In this document: one piece after another, positions 37,301-46,018 of the stretch
Layout of the letters: every line of letters starts with the position of its first letter
Numbering within the stretch: position 1 is the stretch's first letter
Source: Ruminococcus sp.
GTDB taxonomy: Bacteria; Bacillota; Clostridia; Oscillospirales; Acutalibacteraceae
Assembly (NCBI GenBank): GCA_017411835.1
Contig: JAFQPG010000013.1
Location: forward strand, 62,001 to 126,000
Direction of reading: 5' to 3'
DNA: 64,000 bases
The notes under the pieces: model-generated
What the model was told of the DNA's origin: nothing
The model's database searches: none
Seen by the model: the letters and a program-made list of their open reading frames with translations, nothing else
Program-made: the position numbers and the translations under genes

Positions 37301-37882
37301 ATGAGTTTAGTACCTTATGTGGTAGAACAAACAAATCGCGGTGAACGTTCTTATGACATTTTTTCTCGTTTGCTTAATGATAGAATCATTATGTTAAACG
37401 AAGAAGTTAACAGCACAACTGCAAGTTTAGTTGTTGCTCAGCTTCTTTATCTTGAGGGTCAGGACCCTAATAAAGATATCAGCTTATATATCAACAGCCC
37501 TGGTGGTTCTGTTACTGACGGTCTTGCTATCTATGATACAATGCAGTATATCAAGTGTGATGTATCTACGATTTGTATGGGTATGGCTGCTTCAATGGGT
37601 GCGTTTTTGTTATCTGCAGGTGCTAAAGGTAAGAGATACGCACTTCCAAACAGCGATATTATGATTCACCAGCCTTCGGGCGGTGCAAAGGGTCAGGCAA
37701 CTGACATTGAAATTCACACAAAACACATTCTGCATACTAAGCAAAAGCTTAATGAAATCCTTGCTTTGAATACCGGTCAGCCTATAGACGTAATCGCAAG
37801 AGATACTGAGCGTGATAATTTTATGACTGCTCAGCAAGCTCTTGAATACGGCTTGATTGATAAAGTAATTGAAAAGAGATAA
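37301..37882 (+). CDS. clpP: ATP-dependent Clp protease proteolytic subunit
   Basis: 193 residues. The catalytic triad is Ser98 (GMAASMGAF), His123 (MIHQPSGG) and Asp172 (DTERDNFM). N-terminal [14 protein letters not shown] is typical of the axial loop. It forms the tetradecamer used with ClpX, encoded 20 bases downstream. A short dyad TACTAT...ATAGTA (37260-37278) lies in the gap after tig. No CtsR-type or CIRCE-type operator was recognised. Confidence 0.97.
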   Translation: MSLVPYVVEQTNRGERSYDIFSRLLNDRIIMLNEEVNSTTASLVVAQLLYLEGQDPNKDISLYINSPGGSVTDGLAIYDTMQYIKCDVSTICMGMAASMGAFLLSAGAKGKRYALPNSDIMIHQPSGGAKGQATDIEIHTKHILHTKQKLNEILALNTGQPIDVIARDTERDNFMTAQQALEYGLIDKVIEKR

Positions 37883-37902
37883 CAAATTTCTAGGAGTTTA
37901 GT

Positions 37903-39216
37903 ATGTCAGGAAATAAACAAGGGGATAACATATATTGCTCTTTCTGCGGTAAACCGCAGGAAGCTGTAGGCAGACTTATTGCCGGCAATGGTGTGTATAT
38001 TTGTGACCAATGTGTTGATTTATGTATGTCTATCCTCGAAGATAATGAGTTTGAACCTATAAGTGAAAAACAGTATGCAAGTAATTCTGTTACACTTTTA
38101 AAGCCTCAGGAAATCAAAGCTTTTCTTGACCAGTACGTTATCGGTCAGGATGAGGCTAAAAAGACATTGGCTGTTGCTGTTTATAATCATTACAAAAGAG
38201 TTTTTAATAACGATGAAAATATTGAGTTTGCTAAGAGCAATGTGCTGCTGTTAGGCCCTACAGGCGTTGGTAAAACTTTACTTGCTCAAACGCTTGCTAA
38301 AGCACTTGATGTACCTTTCGCTATTGCTGATGCTACTACTCTTACAGAGGCTGGATACGTTGGCGAAGATGTGGAAAACATACTCTTAAAGCTTATTCAG
38401 GCTGCTGATTTTGATATAGAAAAAGCACAACGCGGTATTATCTATATCGACGAGATTGATAAGATTGCACGTAAATCTGAAAACCCTTCTATCACTCGTG
38501 ACGTAAGTGGCGAAGGTGTTCAGCAAGCTTTATTGAAGATTGTTGAGGGTACTGTTTCCAATGTCCCTCCGCAAGGCGGAAGAAAACATCCACAACAAGA
38601 ATTTTTACAGATTGATACTAAAAACATTCTGTTTATCTGTGGCGGTGCTTTTGACGGTCTTGAAAAGATTGTTGCAAAAAGAAGAGGCTCTTCAACACTT
38701 GGTTTTGAGTCTGCTATTCAGGATAAGAGTGAGCTCGATGAGACAGCTTGGATGAGTGAAGTTGTTGCACACGACTTAGTTAAGTACGGCATTATTCCTG
38801 AGCTTATTGGTCGTCTGCCGGTAATTACAGCTTTATCCGGTCTTGATATTGATTCTTTAGTTAAAATTCTTACTGTTCCTAAAAACTCTGTTATTGCACA
38901 GTATAAGCATTTATTTGCTCTTGATAATGTTGAAATTGAATTTGAAAACGAAGCACTTGTTGCTATTGCACAGCAATCTAAAGAGCAAAAAACCGGTGCA
39001 CGTGGTATCAGGGGAATTATGGAGTCTTTGCTTAAAGATTTGATGTTTGAGACTCCGTCTGATGTTACTATCGAAAAGATTATCATCACAAAAGATACTG
39101 TTGTTAACGGTTCAGAACCTGTTATAATCAGAAACAAAGAAAAATCTGCTGTTAAGATTGATATTGATATTTCTGAAAACAGTCAGCAAAACTATACTAA
39201 AAATAACGCATCATAA
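37903..39216 (+). CDS. clpX: ATP-dependent Clp protease ATP-binding subunit ClpX
   Basis: 437 residues. The zinc-binding domain uses Cys12, Cys15, Cys34 and Cys37. Walker A GPTGVGKT is at 118-125, Walker B in [12 protein letters not shown], and the pore loop [11 protein letters not shown] follows. The ClpP-docking loop region (around 265-285) contains an LGF (TLGFES). It unfolds tagged substrates for ClpP. A hairpin lies between its end and lon. Confidence 0.97.
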   Translation: MSGNKQGDNIYCSFCGKPQEAVGRLIAGNGVYICDQCVDLCMSILEDNEFEPISEKQYASNSVTLLKPQEIKAFLDQYVIGQDEAKKTLAVAVYNHYKRVFNNDENIEFAKSNVLLLGPTGVGKTLLAQTLAKALDVPFAIADATTLTEAGYVGEDVENILLKLIQAADFDIEKAQRGIIYIDEIDKIARKSENPSITRDVSGEGVQQALLKIVEGTVSNVPPQGGRKHPQQEFLQIDTKNILFICGGAFDGLEKIVAKRRGSSTLGFESAIQDKSELDETAWMSEVVAHDLVKYGIIPELIGRLPVITALSGLDIDSLVKILTVPKNSVIAQYKHLFALDNVEIEFENEALVAIAQQSKEQKTGARGIRGIMESLLKDLMFETPSDVTIEKIIITKDTVVNGSEPVIIRNKEKSAVKIDIDISENSQQNYTKNNAS

Positions 39217-39228
39217 CTAAAAATTTAA

Positions 39229-39260
39229 CGGCTGTGTGTTATTATAAAAACATACAGCCG
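39229..39260 (+). promoter_or_regulatory. Hairpin between clpX and lon
   Basis: CGGCTGTGTGT (39229-39239) pairs with ACATACAGCCG (39250-39260), one G-T pair, 10-base loop. No T run follows, so it is not a standard terminator. It could be a protein-binding dyad, a weak attenuator or an RNA processing site. It lies 22 bases ahead of the lon start. Confidence 0.5.
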
Positions 39261-39282
39261 CTAATATTTTGAGGAGATTATT

Positions 39283-41685
39283 ATGTCGCAAAATTCACAG
39301 GTAAAATTTAATATTCCTGTTTTGCCACTTAGGGGATTGGTAGTTTTTCCTAAGATGATGCTTCACTTTGATGTCGGAAGAAAAAAATCTGCTTTAGCAA
39401 TCGAAAAAGCAATGAACGAAGATCAGCAGATTTTTCTGACAACTCAGAAGGACGCTTCTATCAGCGACCCTGATATTGACGAAATATATTCCGTTGGTGT
39501 TGTTTGTAAAATCATACAGGTTTTAAAACAACCCGATGACATAACCAGAGTTGTTGTAGAAGGTCAATACAGAGCAAAAATTGTTTCACAAATTGAATGT
39601 GATACACACATCGAGGCGTTTGTTTCTCCAATTAAAGAGAAGAAGCATTTAAATACCGCTAGGGAATTGGCGCTGGTAAGACTGCTTAAAGAAACCTTTG
39701 AAAAATATATGGACTTAACACCTAAGCTTCCAGCAGATATACTGTTTAAAATCGGTTTAACCACAAACGCAGGCGAGCTTGCTGATTATGTTGCAGGCAA
39801 TGTTGTGCTTGACTATGGTGTAAAGCAAAGTATTCTTGAAACCATTGATGTATCAGACAGGCTAGAAACACTTGTTGATGCTCTTCAAAATGAAATATAT
39901 ATTCTTGAAGTTGAACAGGAAATTTTAGATAAAACCAAAGAACGTATTGACCAGTCTCAAAGAGACTACTTTTTAAGAGAACAGCTTAGAACTATTGAGG
40001 AAGAGCTCGGTCAGGATGATTCTCCTGAAATGGAAAGCCAAAAGCTTCAGGATAAAATCAATGAAATGAATATTCCACAAGAAAATAAGAAGATATTACT
40101 AAAGGAATGTTCTAAACTCGAGAAAATGCCTTATGGTAGCAATGAGGCTGCTATAATTCGTACATATATTGATACTTGTCTTGAATTACCGTGGGACAAT
40201 TCAACTGACGAATTTATTGATTTACCTAAGGTTAGAAAAGCTTTAGATAAAAATCATTATGGCCTTTTAAAGGTTAAGGAGCGCATTGTTGAGCAGTTGG
40301 CTGTAAGAAAGCTTACTGATAAAGCAAAGGGTCAGATTCTTTGCCTTGTTGGACCTCCCGGAGTTGGTAAAACATCTATTGCTCAGAGCATTGCTAGTGC
40401 GATTAATCGTAAGAGCGAAAGAATTGCGCTTGGCGGTGTAAAGGACGAAGCTGAAATCAGAGGTCATAGAAGAACGTATATCGGCTCTATGCCCGGAAGA
40501 ATCATCAGTGCTGTTAAGAAAAGCAAAGTTTCTAATCCTTTACTGATACTAGACGAAGTAGATAAGCTGTCTAATGATTACAAAGGCGACCCAACTTCTG
40601 CTTTACTTGAAGTTTTAGATGCTGAACAAAATCATTCATTTCAAGATCATTACATCGATATGCCATTTGATTTATCAAATGTTATGTTTATCACAACTGC
40701 TAATGATTATGATGCAATACCTGCACCACTTAGAGATAGAATGGAAGTTATTGAGCTTGATTCTTACACAAGACAGGAAAAGTTCTTTATAGCGAAAAAG
40801 CATCTGATACCAAAGCAGTTAGAATTAAATGGTCTAAATAAAAAGAACTTCAAAATAACCGACAAGGCTATTTACATGCTGATTGACTCTTACACCAGAG
40901 AAGCGGGTGTTCGAACTCTTGAACGCGTTATTGCTTCGGTTATGCGTAAATCTGCAGTAAAGATAGTAGATAACACTACAGATGCTGTTAAAATTTACGA
41001 TAAAGATATTGAATCACTTTTAGGACCACTCAAATATATTGACGATACTAAGAGCAAAAAAGATGAAATCGGTGTAGTAAACGGCTTAGCATGGACTTGC
41101 GTAGGCGGAACCTTGTTGCCGATTGAATGTGCTATTATGAAAGGTACAGGAAAAATAGAGCTTACCGGTTCACTTGGCGATGTTATGCAGGAATCTGCGA
41201 AAACAGCGATTTCTTGTATTCGTTCAAAAGCGTCGATGTATGATATCAATCCTGAATTTTATAAAGATTTTGATATTCATATTCACGCTGTGGAAGGTGC
41301 TGTTCCAAAAGACGGACCATCAGCAGGCATAACTATGGCAACAGCTATATATTCTGTTTTGACCCAGAAGCCTGTCAGACGCGACTTTGCTATGACTGGT
41401 GAAATTACACTTTTGGGTAAAGTTCTTCCGATAGGCGGTCTTAAAGAGAAAGCTATGGCTGCTTATAAGGCAGGAATTAAAAATATAGTTATTCCTAAGG
41501 GAAACGAGCGTGATATCGTAGAGATTGACGATACTATAAAATCACAGCTTAATTTTATACCTGTGTCCACAATCGAAGAGGTTTTAAGAATAGCTGTAAA
41601 ACCGACAACTAAAGCAAAAACTCAAACTAACGTAATATTAAATAATCAAAAATCAAATCAAAAGAGAACATCTATAACTCAGTAA
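39283..41685 (+). CDS. lon: ATP-dependent protease Lon (LonA type)
   Basis: 800 residues, the usual LonA size. The N-terminal substrate-binding domain runs to about 310, Walker A GPPGVGKT is at 357-364, and the protease domain has the Ser680-Lys723 dyad (DGPSAGI, GGLKEKAMAA). It degrades damaged and regulatory proteins. ATG 39283 follows GAGGAG. It starts 66 bases behind clpX and ends 23 bases before ysxC, the order seen in many Bacillota. Confidence 0.97.
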   Translation: MSQNSQVKFNIPVLPLRGLVVFPKMMLHFDVGRKKSALAIEKAMNEDQQIFLTTQKDASISDPDIDEIYSVGVVCKIIQVLKQPDDITRVVVEGQYRAKIVSQIECDTHIEAFVSPIKEKKHLNTARELALVRLLKETFEKYMDLTPKLPADILFKIGLTTNAGELADYVAGNVVLDYGVKQSILETIDVSDRLETLVDALQNEIYILEVEQEILDKTKERIDQSQRDYFLREQLRTIEEELGQDDSPEMESQKLQDKINEMNIPQENKKILLKECSKLEKMPYGSNEAAIIRTYIDTCLELPWDNSTDEFIDLPKVRKALDKNHYGLLKVKERIVEQLAVRKLTDKAKGQILCLVGPPGVGKTSIAQSIASAINRKSERIALGGVKDEAEIRGHRRTYIGSMPGRIISAVKKSKVSNPLLILDEVDKLSNDYKGDPTSALLEVLDAEQNHSFQDHYIDMPFDLSNVMFITTANDYDAIPAPLRDRMEVIELDSYTRQEKFFIAKKHLIPKQLELNGLNKKNFKITDKAIYMLIDSYTREAGVRTLERVIASVMRKSAVKIVDNTTDAVKIYDKDIESLLGPLKYIDDTKSKKDEIGVVNGLAWTCVGGTLLPIECAIMKGTGKIELTGSLGDVMQESAKTAISCIRSKASMYDINPEFYKDFDIHIHAVEGAVPKDGPSAGITMATAIYSVLTQKPVRRDFAMTGEITLLGKVLPIGGLKEKAMAAYKAGIKNIVIPKGNERDIVEIDDTIKSQLNFIPVSTIEEVLRIAVKPTTKAKTQTNVILNNQKSNQKRTSITQ

Positions 41686-41708
41686 AGAGTTAAGAAAGGG
41701 GAGAGAGC

Positions 41709-42299
41709 ATGATAAACTTTAACAAGGCTGATTTTACTTATGCCGCTGGTACATCAAAACAGCTTATGCAATCAGACAAGCCAGAGGTCATATTTTCCGG
41801 CAGATCAAACGTTGGAAAATCTTCGCTTATAAATAAGCTCGTTAACAGAAAAACTTTAGCTCGAGTAAGTGCTACTCCCGGAAAAACCGCAACTATCAAC
41901 TTTTTTGATGTTGATAAATTTTGTTTAGTTGACCTACCCGGTTACGGCTACGCGAAAGTATCGAGATCTGAAAAAGACCGTTGGGCAGAGCTGATGGAAG
42001 GATATTTCGCTCAGGATAGAAACTTCTGTTTAGTTGTGCAAATCGTCGATATGAGACATCCACCGACACAGGATGACCTGAATATGATAGATTTCTTATA
42101 TCAAAACGGGTTTGATTTTATTATTGTTCTTACAAAAAAGGACAAGCTAAAGAAAACGGCTCAAAAGCAAAGCTTAGATCGCATAAATGAAATTTTAGCT
42201 GATTATGATGGCATTGAGCTTTATCCGTTTTCTGCCCTCAATGGTGAGGGCACTCAAGAAATTCGTGAAGCTATAACACGATATGTAGAAAATTACTAA
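41709..42299 (+). CDS. ysxC: Ribosome biogenesis GTP-binding protein YsxC/YihA (EngB)
   Basis: 196 residues. The P-loop GRSNVGKSS is at 31-39, switch motif TPGKTATINFF, DLPGYGYAKV as G3, and LTKKDKL as G4. It is needed for late 50S subunit assembly and is usually essential. ATG 41709 follows AAAGGGGAGAG. The lon-ysxC pair is conserved. Confidence 0.96.
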   Translation: MINFNKADFTYAAGTSKQLMQSDKPEVIFSGRSNVGKSSLINKLVNRKTLARVSATPGKTATINFFDVDKFCLVDLPGYGYAKVSRSEKDRWAELMEGYFAQDRNFCLVVQIVDMRHPPTQDDLNMIDFLYQNGFDFIIVLTKKDKLKKTAQKQSLDRINEILADYDGIELYPFSALNGEGTQEIREAITRYVENY

Positions 42300-42323
42300 T
42301 TCTGATCACGAGGGTGATATAAA

Positions 42324-43607
42324 ATGCAAAAGAAACCATTTATTACATTACAGCAGGCAAAAGACATTATTAAAGACATTCCTACACCTTTCCATCTATA
42401 CGATGAAAAAGGTATAAGAGAGAATGCTCGCAGACTCAACAAGGCTTTTTCATGGAACAAAGGCTTTAAAGAGTATTTTGCTGTTAAGGCAACACCAAAC
42501 CCATATTTGCTCAAAATTTTAAAGGAAGAGGGATGTGGCGCAGATTGTTCATCTCTTTCTGAGTTAATTATGGCTGAAGCTTGTGGTATTACAGGCAGCG
42601 ATGTAATGTTTTCTTCAAACGTTACTCCGGAAGAAGATATGCAGAAGGCTTACGATATGGGTGCATACATCAATCTTGATGACTATAATTTTGTACCATT
42701 TTTAAAGAGAGTTTGTGGCGTTCCAAAAACCGTATGCTGTCGATTTAATCCGGGCGGTGTATTTTCGCTTGCCGCGAGCGAAGATGGCGTTCAGGTTATG
42801 GACAACCCTGGCGATGCTAAATACGGTATGTCAGAAGAGCAGATGGCAAAAGCTTTTACAGAGTTAAAAGAAGCAGGTGCAGAGCACTTCGGTATCCACG
42901 CATTTTTAGCTTCTAATACTGTAAGCAATGATTACTATTCAGAGCTTGCCGGTATTCTTTTTGAGCTTGCTGTAAGACTTAAAGAAAAGACCGGTGTGCA
43001 TATCGCTTTTATCAACCTTTCCGGCGGTATTGGTGTTGACTATAAACCTGATGAGCCAACCACAAATATTGAAGTGATAGGCGAGGGAGTTCGAAAGAAA
43101 TTCGAGTCTATTCTTGTTCCAAACGGTATGGGTGATGTAGCTATTTTTGCAGAGCTTGGACGATATATGCTTGCTCCTTATGGTGCGCTTATTTCTACCT
43201 GTATGCATCAAAAACATATTTATAAAGAATATCTTGGTTTAGATGCTTGTGCGGCTAACCTTATGAGACCTGCGATGTATGGTTCTTACCATCATATTAC
43301 GGTGCTTGGTAAAGAAAATGAGCCTTGCGAGTATAAATATGATGTAACCGGTGGCTTGTGTGAAAACAACGACAAATTCGCTATTGACAGAATGCTTCCA
43401 AAAGTTGACAACGGCGACATTATGTTTATTCACGATACTGGCGCTCACGGTTTCTCAATGGGCTATAACTATAACGGTAAATTAAGAAGTGCAGAGGTTT
43501 TGCTTTGTGAAGATGGTTCACATAAACTTATAAGAAGAGCAGAAACTTTAGACGACTACTTTGCAACTTTCGATTTTACTGATGATTTTAAATTTAATAC
43601 AAAGTAA
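42324..43607 (+). CDS. lysA: PLP-dependent decarboxylase, probable diaminopimelate decarboxylase
   Basis: 427 residues of the fold type III (alanine racemase/ornithine decarboxylase) group. Lys55 in YFAVKATPNP is the PLP site; NLSGGIGVDY is the phosphate-binding glycine loop and the C-terminal domain has GLCENNDKFAIDR and HDTGAHGFSMGYNYNG, which match diaminopimelate decarboxylases. The expected reaction is loss of CO2 from meso-diaminopimelate to give lysine. The sister enzyme carboxynorspermidine decarboxylase cannot be fully excluded. It lies 24 bases behind ysxC and ends at a bidirectional terminator. Confidence 0.75.
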   Translation: MQKKPFITLQQAKDIIKDIPTPFHLYDEKGIRENARRLNKAFSWNKGFKEYFAVKATPNPYLLKILKEEGCGADCSSLSELIMAEACGITGSDVMFSSNVTPEEDMQKAYDMGAYINLDDYNFVPFLKRVCGVPKTVCCRFNPGGVFSLAASEDGVQVMDNPGDAKYGMSEEQMAKAFTELKEAGAEHFGIHAFLASNTVSNDYYSELAGILFELAVRLKEKTGVHIAFINLSGGIGVDYKPDEPTTNIEVIGEGVRKKFESILVPNGMGDVAIFAELGRYMLAPYGALISTCMHQKHIYKEYLGLDACAANLMRPAMYGSYHHITVLGKENEPCEYKYDVTGGLCENNDKFAIDRMLPKVDNGDIMFIHDTGAHGFSMGYNYNGKLRSAEVLLCEDGSHKLIRRAETLDDYFATFDFTDDFKFNTK

Positions 43608-43612
43608 GAACA

Positions 43613-43644
43613 AAAAACTCCGATGCTAAAACATCGGAGTTTTT
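43613..43644. terminator. Bidirectional terminator between lysA and the recombinase gene
   Basis: AAAAACTCCGATG (43613-43625) pairs perfectly with CATCGGAGTTTTT (43632-43644). A run of A before and T after allow termination on both strands, matching the convergent genes on each side. Confidence 0.9.
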
Positions 43645-43646
43645 AT

Positions 43647-44639
43647 TTATGTATCATTCTTTTTTGGCTTAACTTTGGAAAGTGGGGTAGAGTTTGCAGC
43701 GTTTTCCATTTGTTCGGTATTAAGATGTGTGTAGATTTCGGTTGTGCCAAGGTTTTCGTGGCCTAAAATCTCTTTTAAAATTCGGATATCAACATTGCCG
43801 TGCTGATACATTAATGTCGCTGCAGTGTGCCTTAGTTTATGACAAGAGTAGCCCTGTGAATCGAGACCAATTTTTTCAAGATATTTATACACTAAAGCCT
43901 GTACAGTTTTAGGGCTCATACGCTTTAAATGTGCGCTTATAAACAGAGCATTTCTATCTTTTACATTGTCAACCGGTCGCACTTTTAAATACTCAGTAAT
44001 TGCATCTACGCAAGCGCTGTTAAGATAGATGATACGTTCCTTATTGCCTTTACCTAAGATTCTGGCAGTTGCATCTGGTCTGATATCAGTTACATTTAGC
44101 CCAACAAGCTCTGAAAGACGCATTCCGCAGTTTAAAAACAGCGTTATAATGCAGTAATCACGCTCTTTATGCTTACCATCTACAGCGTTCAAAAGCTCAA
44201 TACTCTGCTCTAAAGTAAGGTATTTAGGGAGCGATTTTTTACGTTTTGGAGTTTCTAGTTCCTTAATAGGGTCTTTATCTAAAAGATGTTTTTTTACAGT
44301 AAGGTAGTTAAAAAACGACTTTAAGCTCGAAGTTTTACGCGCACGAGTTGATGCGTTGTTATCTCTGTCGCGCATCAGATAATTCATAAACTCGTAAGCA
44401 TCCTGCAAAGTTATAGATTTTATCAGCTCTATATCTACATCAGAAACTAAAATCTCTTCAAATGGGGTGGAGGGTGAAACAACACCACGAGAAAGTTTAA
44501 TGAATCTGAAAAAAGTTCTGATATCACTAAAGTATTCGTCTACAGTTTTTGGGGATTTGCCTTTAACAGTTTGCATATATAAAAGATAATCTCGTATAAC
44601 AGGAGAAGCTTCGGAAATAGAATTGATACTCAAAATCAT
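43647..44639 (-). CDS. Tyrosine recombinase of the XerC/XerD type
   Basis: About 330 residues from ATG 44639; two GTG codons just upstream (to 44645) are alternatives. A SAM-like N-terminal DNA-binding domain covers about 10-110. The catalytic residues are visible: Arg in NCGMRLSEL, Lys in GKGNKERI, HKLRHTAATLMYQHG (His, Arg), LGHENLGTTEIYTH (His, then Tyr). Length and lack of an extra domain fit a chromosomal Xer protein resolving chromosome dimers, but a stand-alone integrase-like role is possible. A 650-base non-coding gap lies upstream. Confidence 0.88.
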   Translation of the reverse strand: MILSINSISEASPVIRDYLLYMQTVKGKSPKTVDEYFSDIRTFFRFIKLSRGVVSPSTPFEEILVSDVDIELIKSITLQDAYEFMNYLMRDRDNNASTRARKTSSLKSFFNYLTVKKHLLDKDPIKELETPKRKKSLPKYLTLEQSIELLNAVDGKHKERDYCIITLFLNCGMRLSELVGLNVTDIRPDATARILGKGNKERIIYLNSACVDAITEYLKVRPVDNVKDRNALFISAHLKRMSPKTVQALVYKYLEKIGLDSQGYSCHKLRHTAATLMYQHGNVDIRILKEILGHENLGTTEIYTHLNTEQMENAANSTPLSKVKPKKNDT

Positions 44640-44732
44640 CACCACACTTAAATATTTAAGTATTTAATATAAATTTTGAAAACTTTTTATAATTATAGCA
44701 CAGGAGATAGGTCTGTATATTCCAATACGGAA

Positions 44733-44762
44733 AATTATACAAAATCAATGTTTTGTATAATT
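44733..44762. repeat. Perfect inverted repeat, 12-base arms
   Basis: AATTATACAAAA at 44733-44744 and TTTTGTATAATT at 44751-44762, 6-base spacer. The dyad resembles an operator or a strong RNA hairpin. It is about 95 bases upstream of the recombinase start on the minus strand. Confidence 0.75.
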
Positions 44763-44782
44763 AAGGGAAGAAGTTTCTATAA

Positions 44783-44805
44783 AAATAGCTAAATACGAGC
44801 TATTT
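44783..44805. repeat. Inverted repeat, 8-base arms
   Basis: AAATAGCT at 44783-44790 and AGCTATTT at 44798-44805 with a 7-base spacer, 20 bases to the right of the 12-base repeat. Confidence 0.6.
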
Positions 44806-45003
44806 ATTGAAAGAAGACTATCTTAAATAAAATCTGATGTATTCCATTTATAAATACTTAATACTAATACTATTCACGCTACAATGCTATAACAATTTAT
44901 TCAATTAAATCTCTTCTTACATTCTTTACTTATTTCTATTAAAATTTAAGTAATCTATATACATAATATTTATTTAGACTGAAATTTACTAAAAAACACT
45001 TTG

Positions 45004-45050
45004 CTCAGATTTTTTTCAAATGAGCTTACCTCTGTCTGAAAAAAACTGAG
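45004..45050. repeat. Large imperfect inverted repeat with T7/A7 tracts
   Basis: CTCAG-A-TTTTTTTCA (45004-45018) is complementary to TGAAAAAAACTGAG (45037-45050) with a one-base bulge and an 18-base loop. Neither end is followed by a free T run, so it is not a classical terminator. Confidence 0.55.
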
Positions 45051-45301
45051 TGAAAAATATTTTTAGGTTTTATAAGCTAATTTATTAAAATGATAAAAAT
45101 TTATATTAAAAATTAATTATTAAGTAACAATAGTATTATTTAAAAATACAATTTACAGTTAGATTTAAAATGTTGATTACTTGCTGTTCATATTAATATA
45201 ACTATTATCAAATATAGTAATTTATTTATTACTACCTATTATTAATGTAATGTTCGGCTTTTGAGCGTTTATCAAAGATAATATTTAATTATGCATTTCT
45301 C

Positions 45302-46018
45302 CTATTGTGAAATATTTAACAATACAGCACCACCTATATCAGTTAATGGCGTTTTTTCTATTAATATAACATTAACTCCTTTATTAAGACAAAACTCGAC
45401 AATAGATTTATAGTCAGGATGCTTTTTTATATCACCAAAGAAAAGTACTGAATCTCCTAAATTTACGCTTGCACCGCCAATAAAGCCATCCTCTTCCCTT
45501 TTAGCTCCAGCTAATTTAATGTATCCTGAGCAGATTTTCAGCACATCAATTTCACTGTTTTTTAAGGCTTTATAAATCGAATCGTCTGAAGTAATGATCG
45601 CATTATCAGCTACTTTTAATATTGAACAAGCGGCATATCCCTGATTAACATCAATTAAGTTATATCCATTTCCTATACAAAAATTAACTAAACCTTTATC
45701 TAAGCTATCAATTTTGCCAATTAAGTTTTTGCCTACTATTTTAGCATTCAAAAGTATGTTTTTAGGGTATTTTGCACCTGCAGGTTTTTCTGTTTTTATA
45801 ACATCAAAATTTTGATCTATAAGTTTATTATACAAGTCGTTACATTGACTAAGAACGAACACTTTGTTTTCAACGACTATACATTGCATATCAGCGTGCT
45901 TTTGTTCATACGAAATAAACCCATCTACACATTCAGTATAGATGAGCTTATAACCCAGTTTAGTTAGTTTATCACAAACAGTCGGTTCAGCGTTTGATAT
46001 AATCAAAGTTTTATTCAT
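45302..46018 (-). CDS. DUF6873-like protein, possible guanidino-modifying-enzyme fold
   Basis: 238 residues. I recognise the style of a clostridial family assigned to the GME fold (amidinotransferase/deiminase superfamily): IISNAEP near the start, HADMQC, then GYAACSILKVADNAIITSDDSI and a C-terminal DIGGAVLLN. In that fold a His-x-Asp box and a late Cys are catalytic; here HADM is present but a C-terminal catalytic Cys is not obvious, so activity is doubtful. No symbol or reaction is assigned. It overlaps radA by 8 bases, so it is probably in the radA operon. The large gap follows it. Confidence 0.6.
   Translation of the reverse strand: MNKTLIISNAEPTVCDKLTKLGYKLIYTECVDGFISYEQKHADMQCIVVENKVFVLSQCNDLYNKLIDQNFDVIKTEKPAGAKYPKNILLNAKIVGKNLIGKIDSLDKGLVNFCIGNGYNLIDVNQGYAACSILKVADNAIITSDDSIYKALKNSEIDVLKICSGYIKLAGAKREEDGFIGGASVNLGDSVLFFGDIKKHPDYKSIVEFCLNKGVNVILIEKTPLTDIGGAVLLNISQ

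Larger units (their letters stand above)
44646..45301. other. AT-rich non-coding gap with inverted repeats
   Basis: About 650 bases without a credible gene on either strand; A+T is clearly higher than in the flanking genes. It contains a perfect 12-base inverted repeat (44733-44762), an 8-base one (44783-44805) and a larger imperfect one (45004-45050). A TATAAT on the minus strand (44692-44697) could serve the recombinase but has no good -35 box. No tRNA, Rho-independent terminator for the DUF6873-like gene, or protein remnant was recognised. Confidence 0.6.

Noticed and set aside
44941..44980. Possible dif site (ACATAATATTTATTTAG) near the Xer-type gene
   Set aside because: The left arm and centre resemble a Bacillota dif site but the right arm matches only with a gap; too weak to call.
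45004..45050. Large inverted repeat as terminator
   Set aside because: No free T run on either strand follows the stem, so it is listed only as a repeat.
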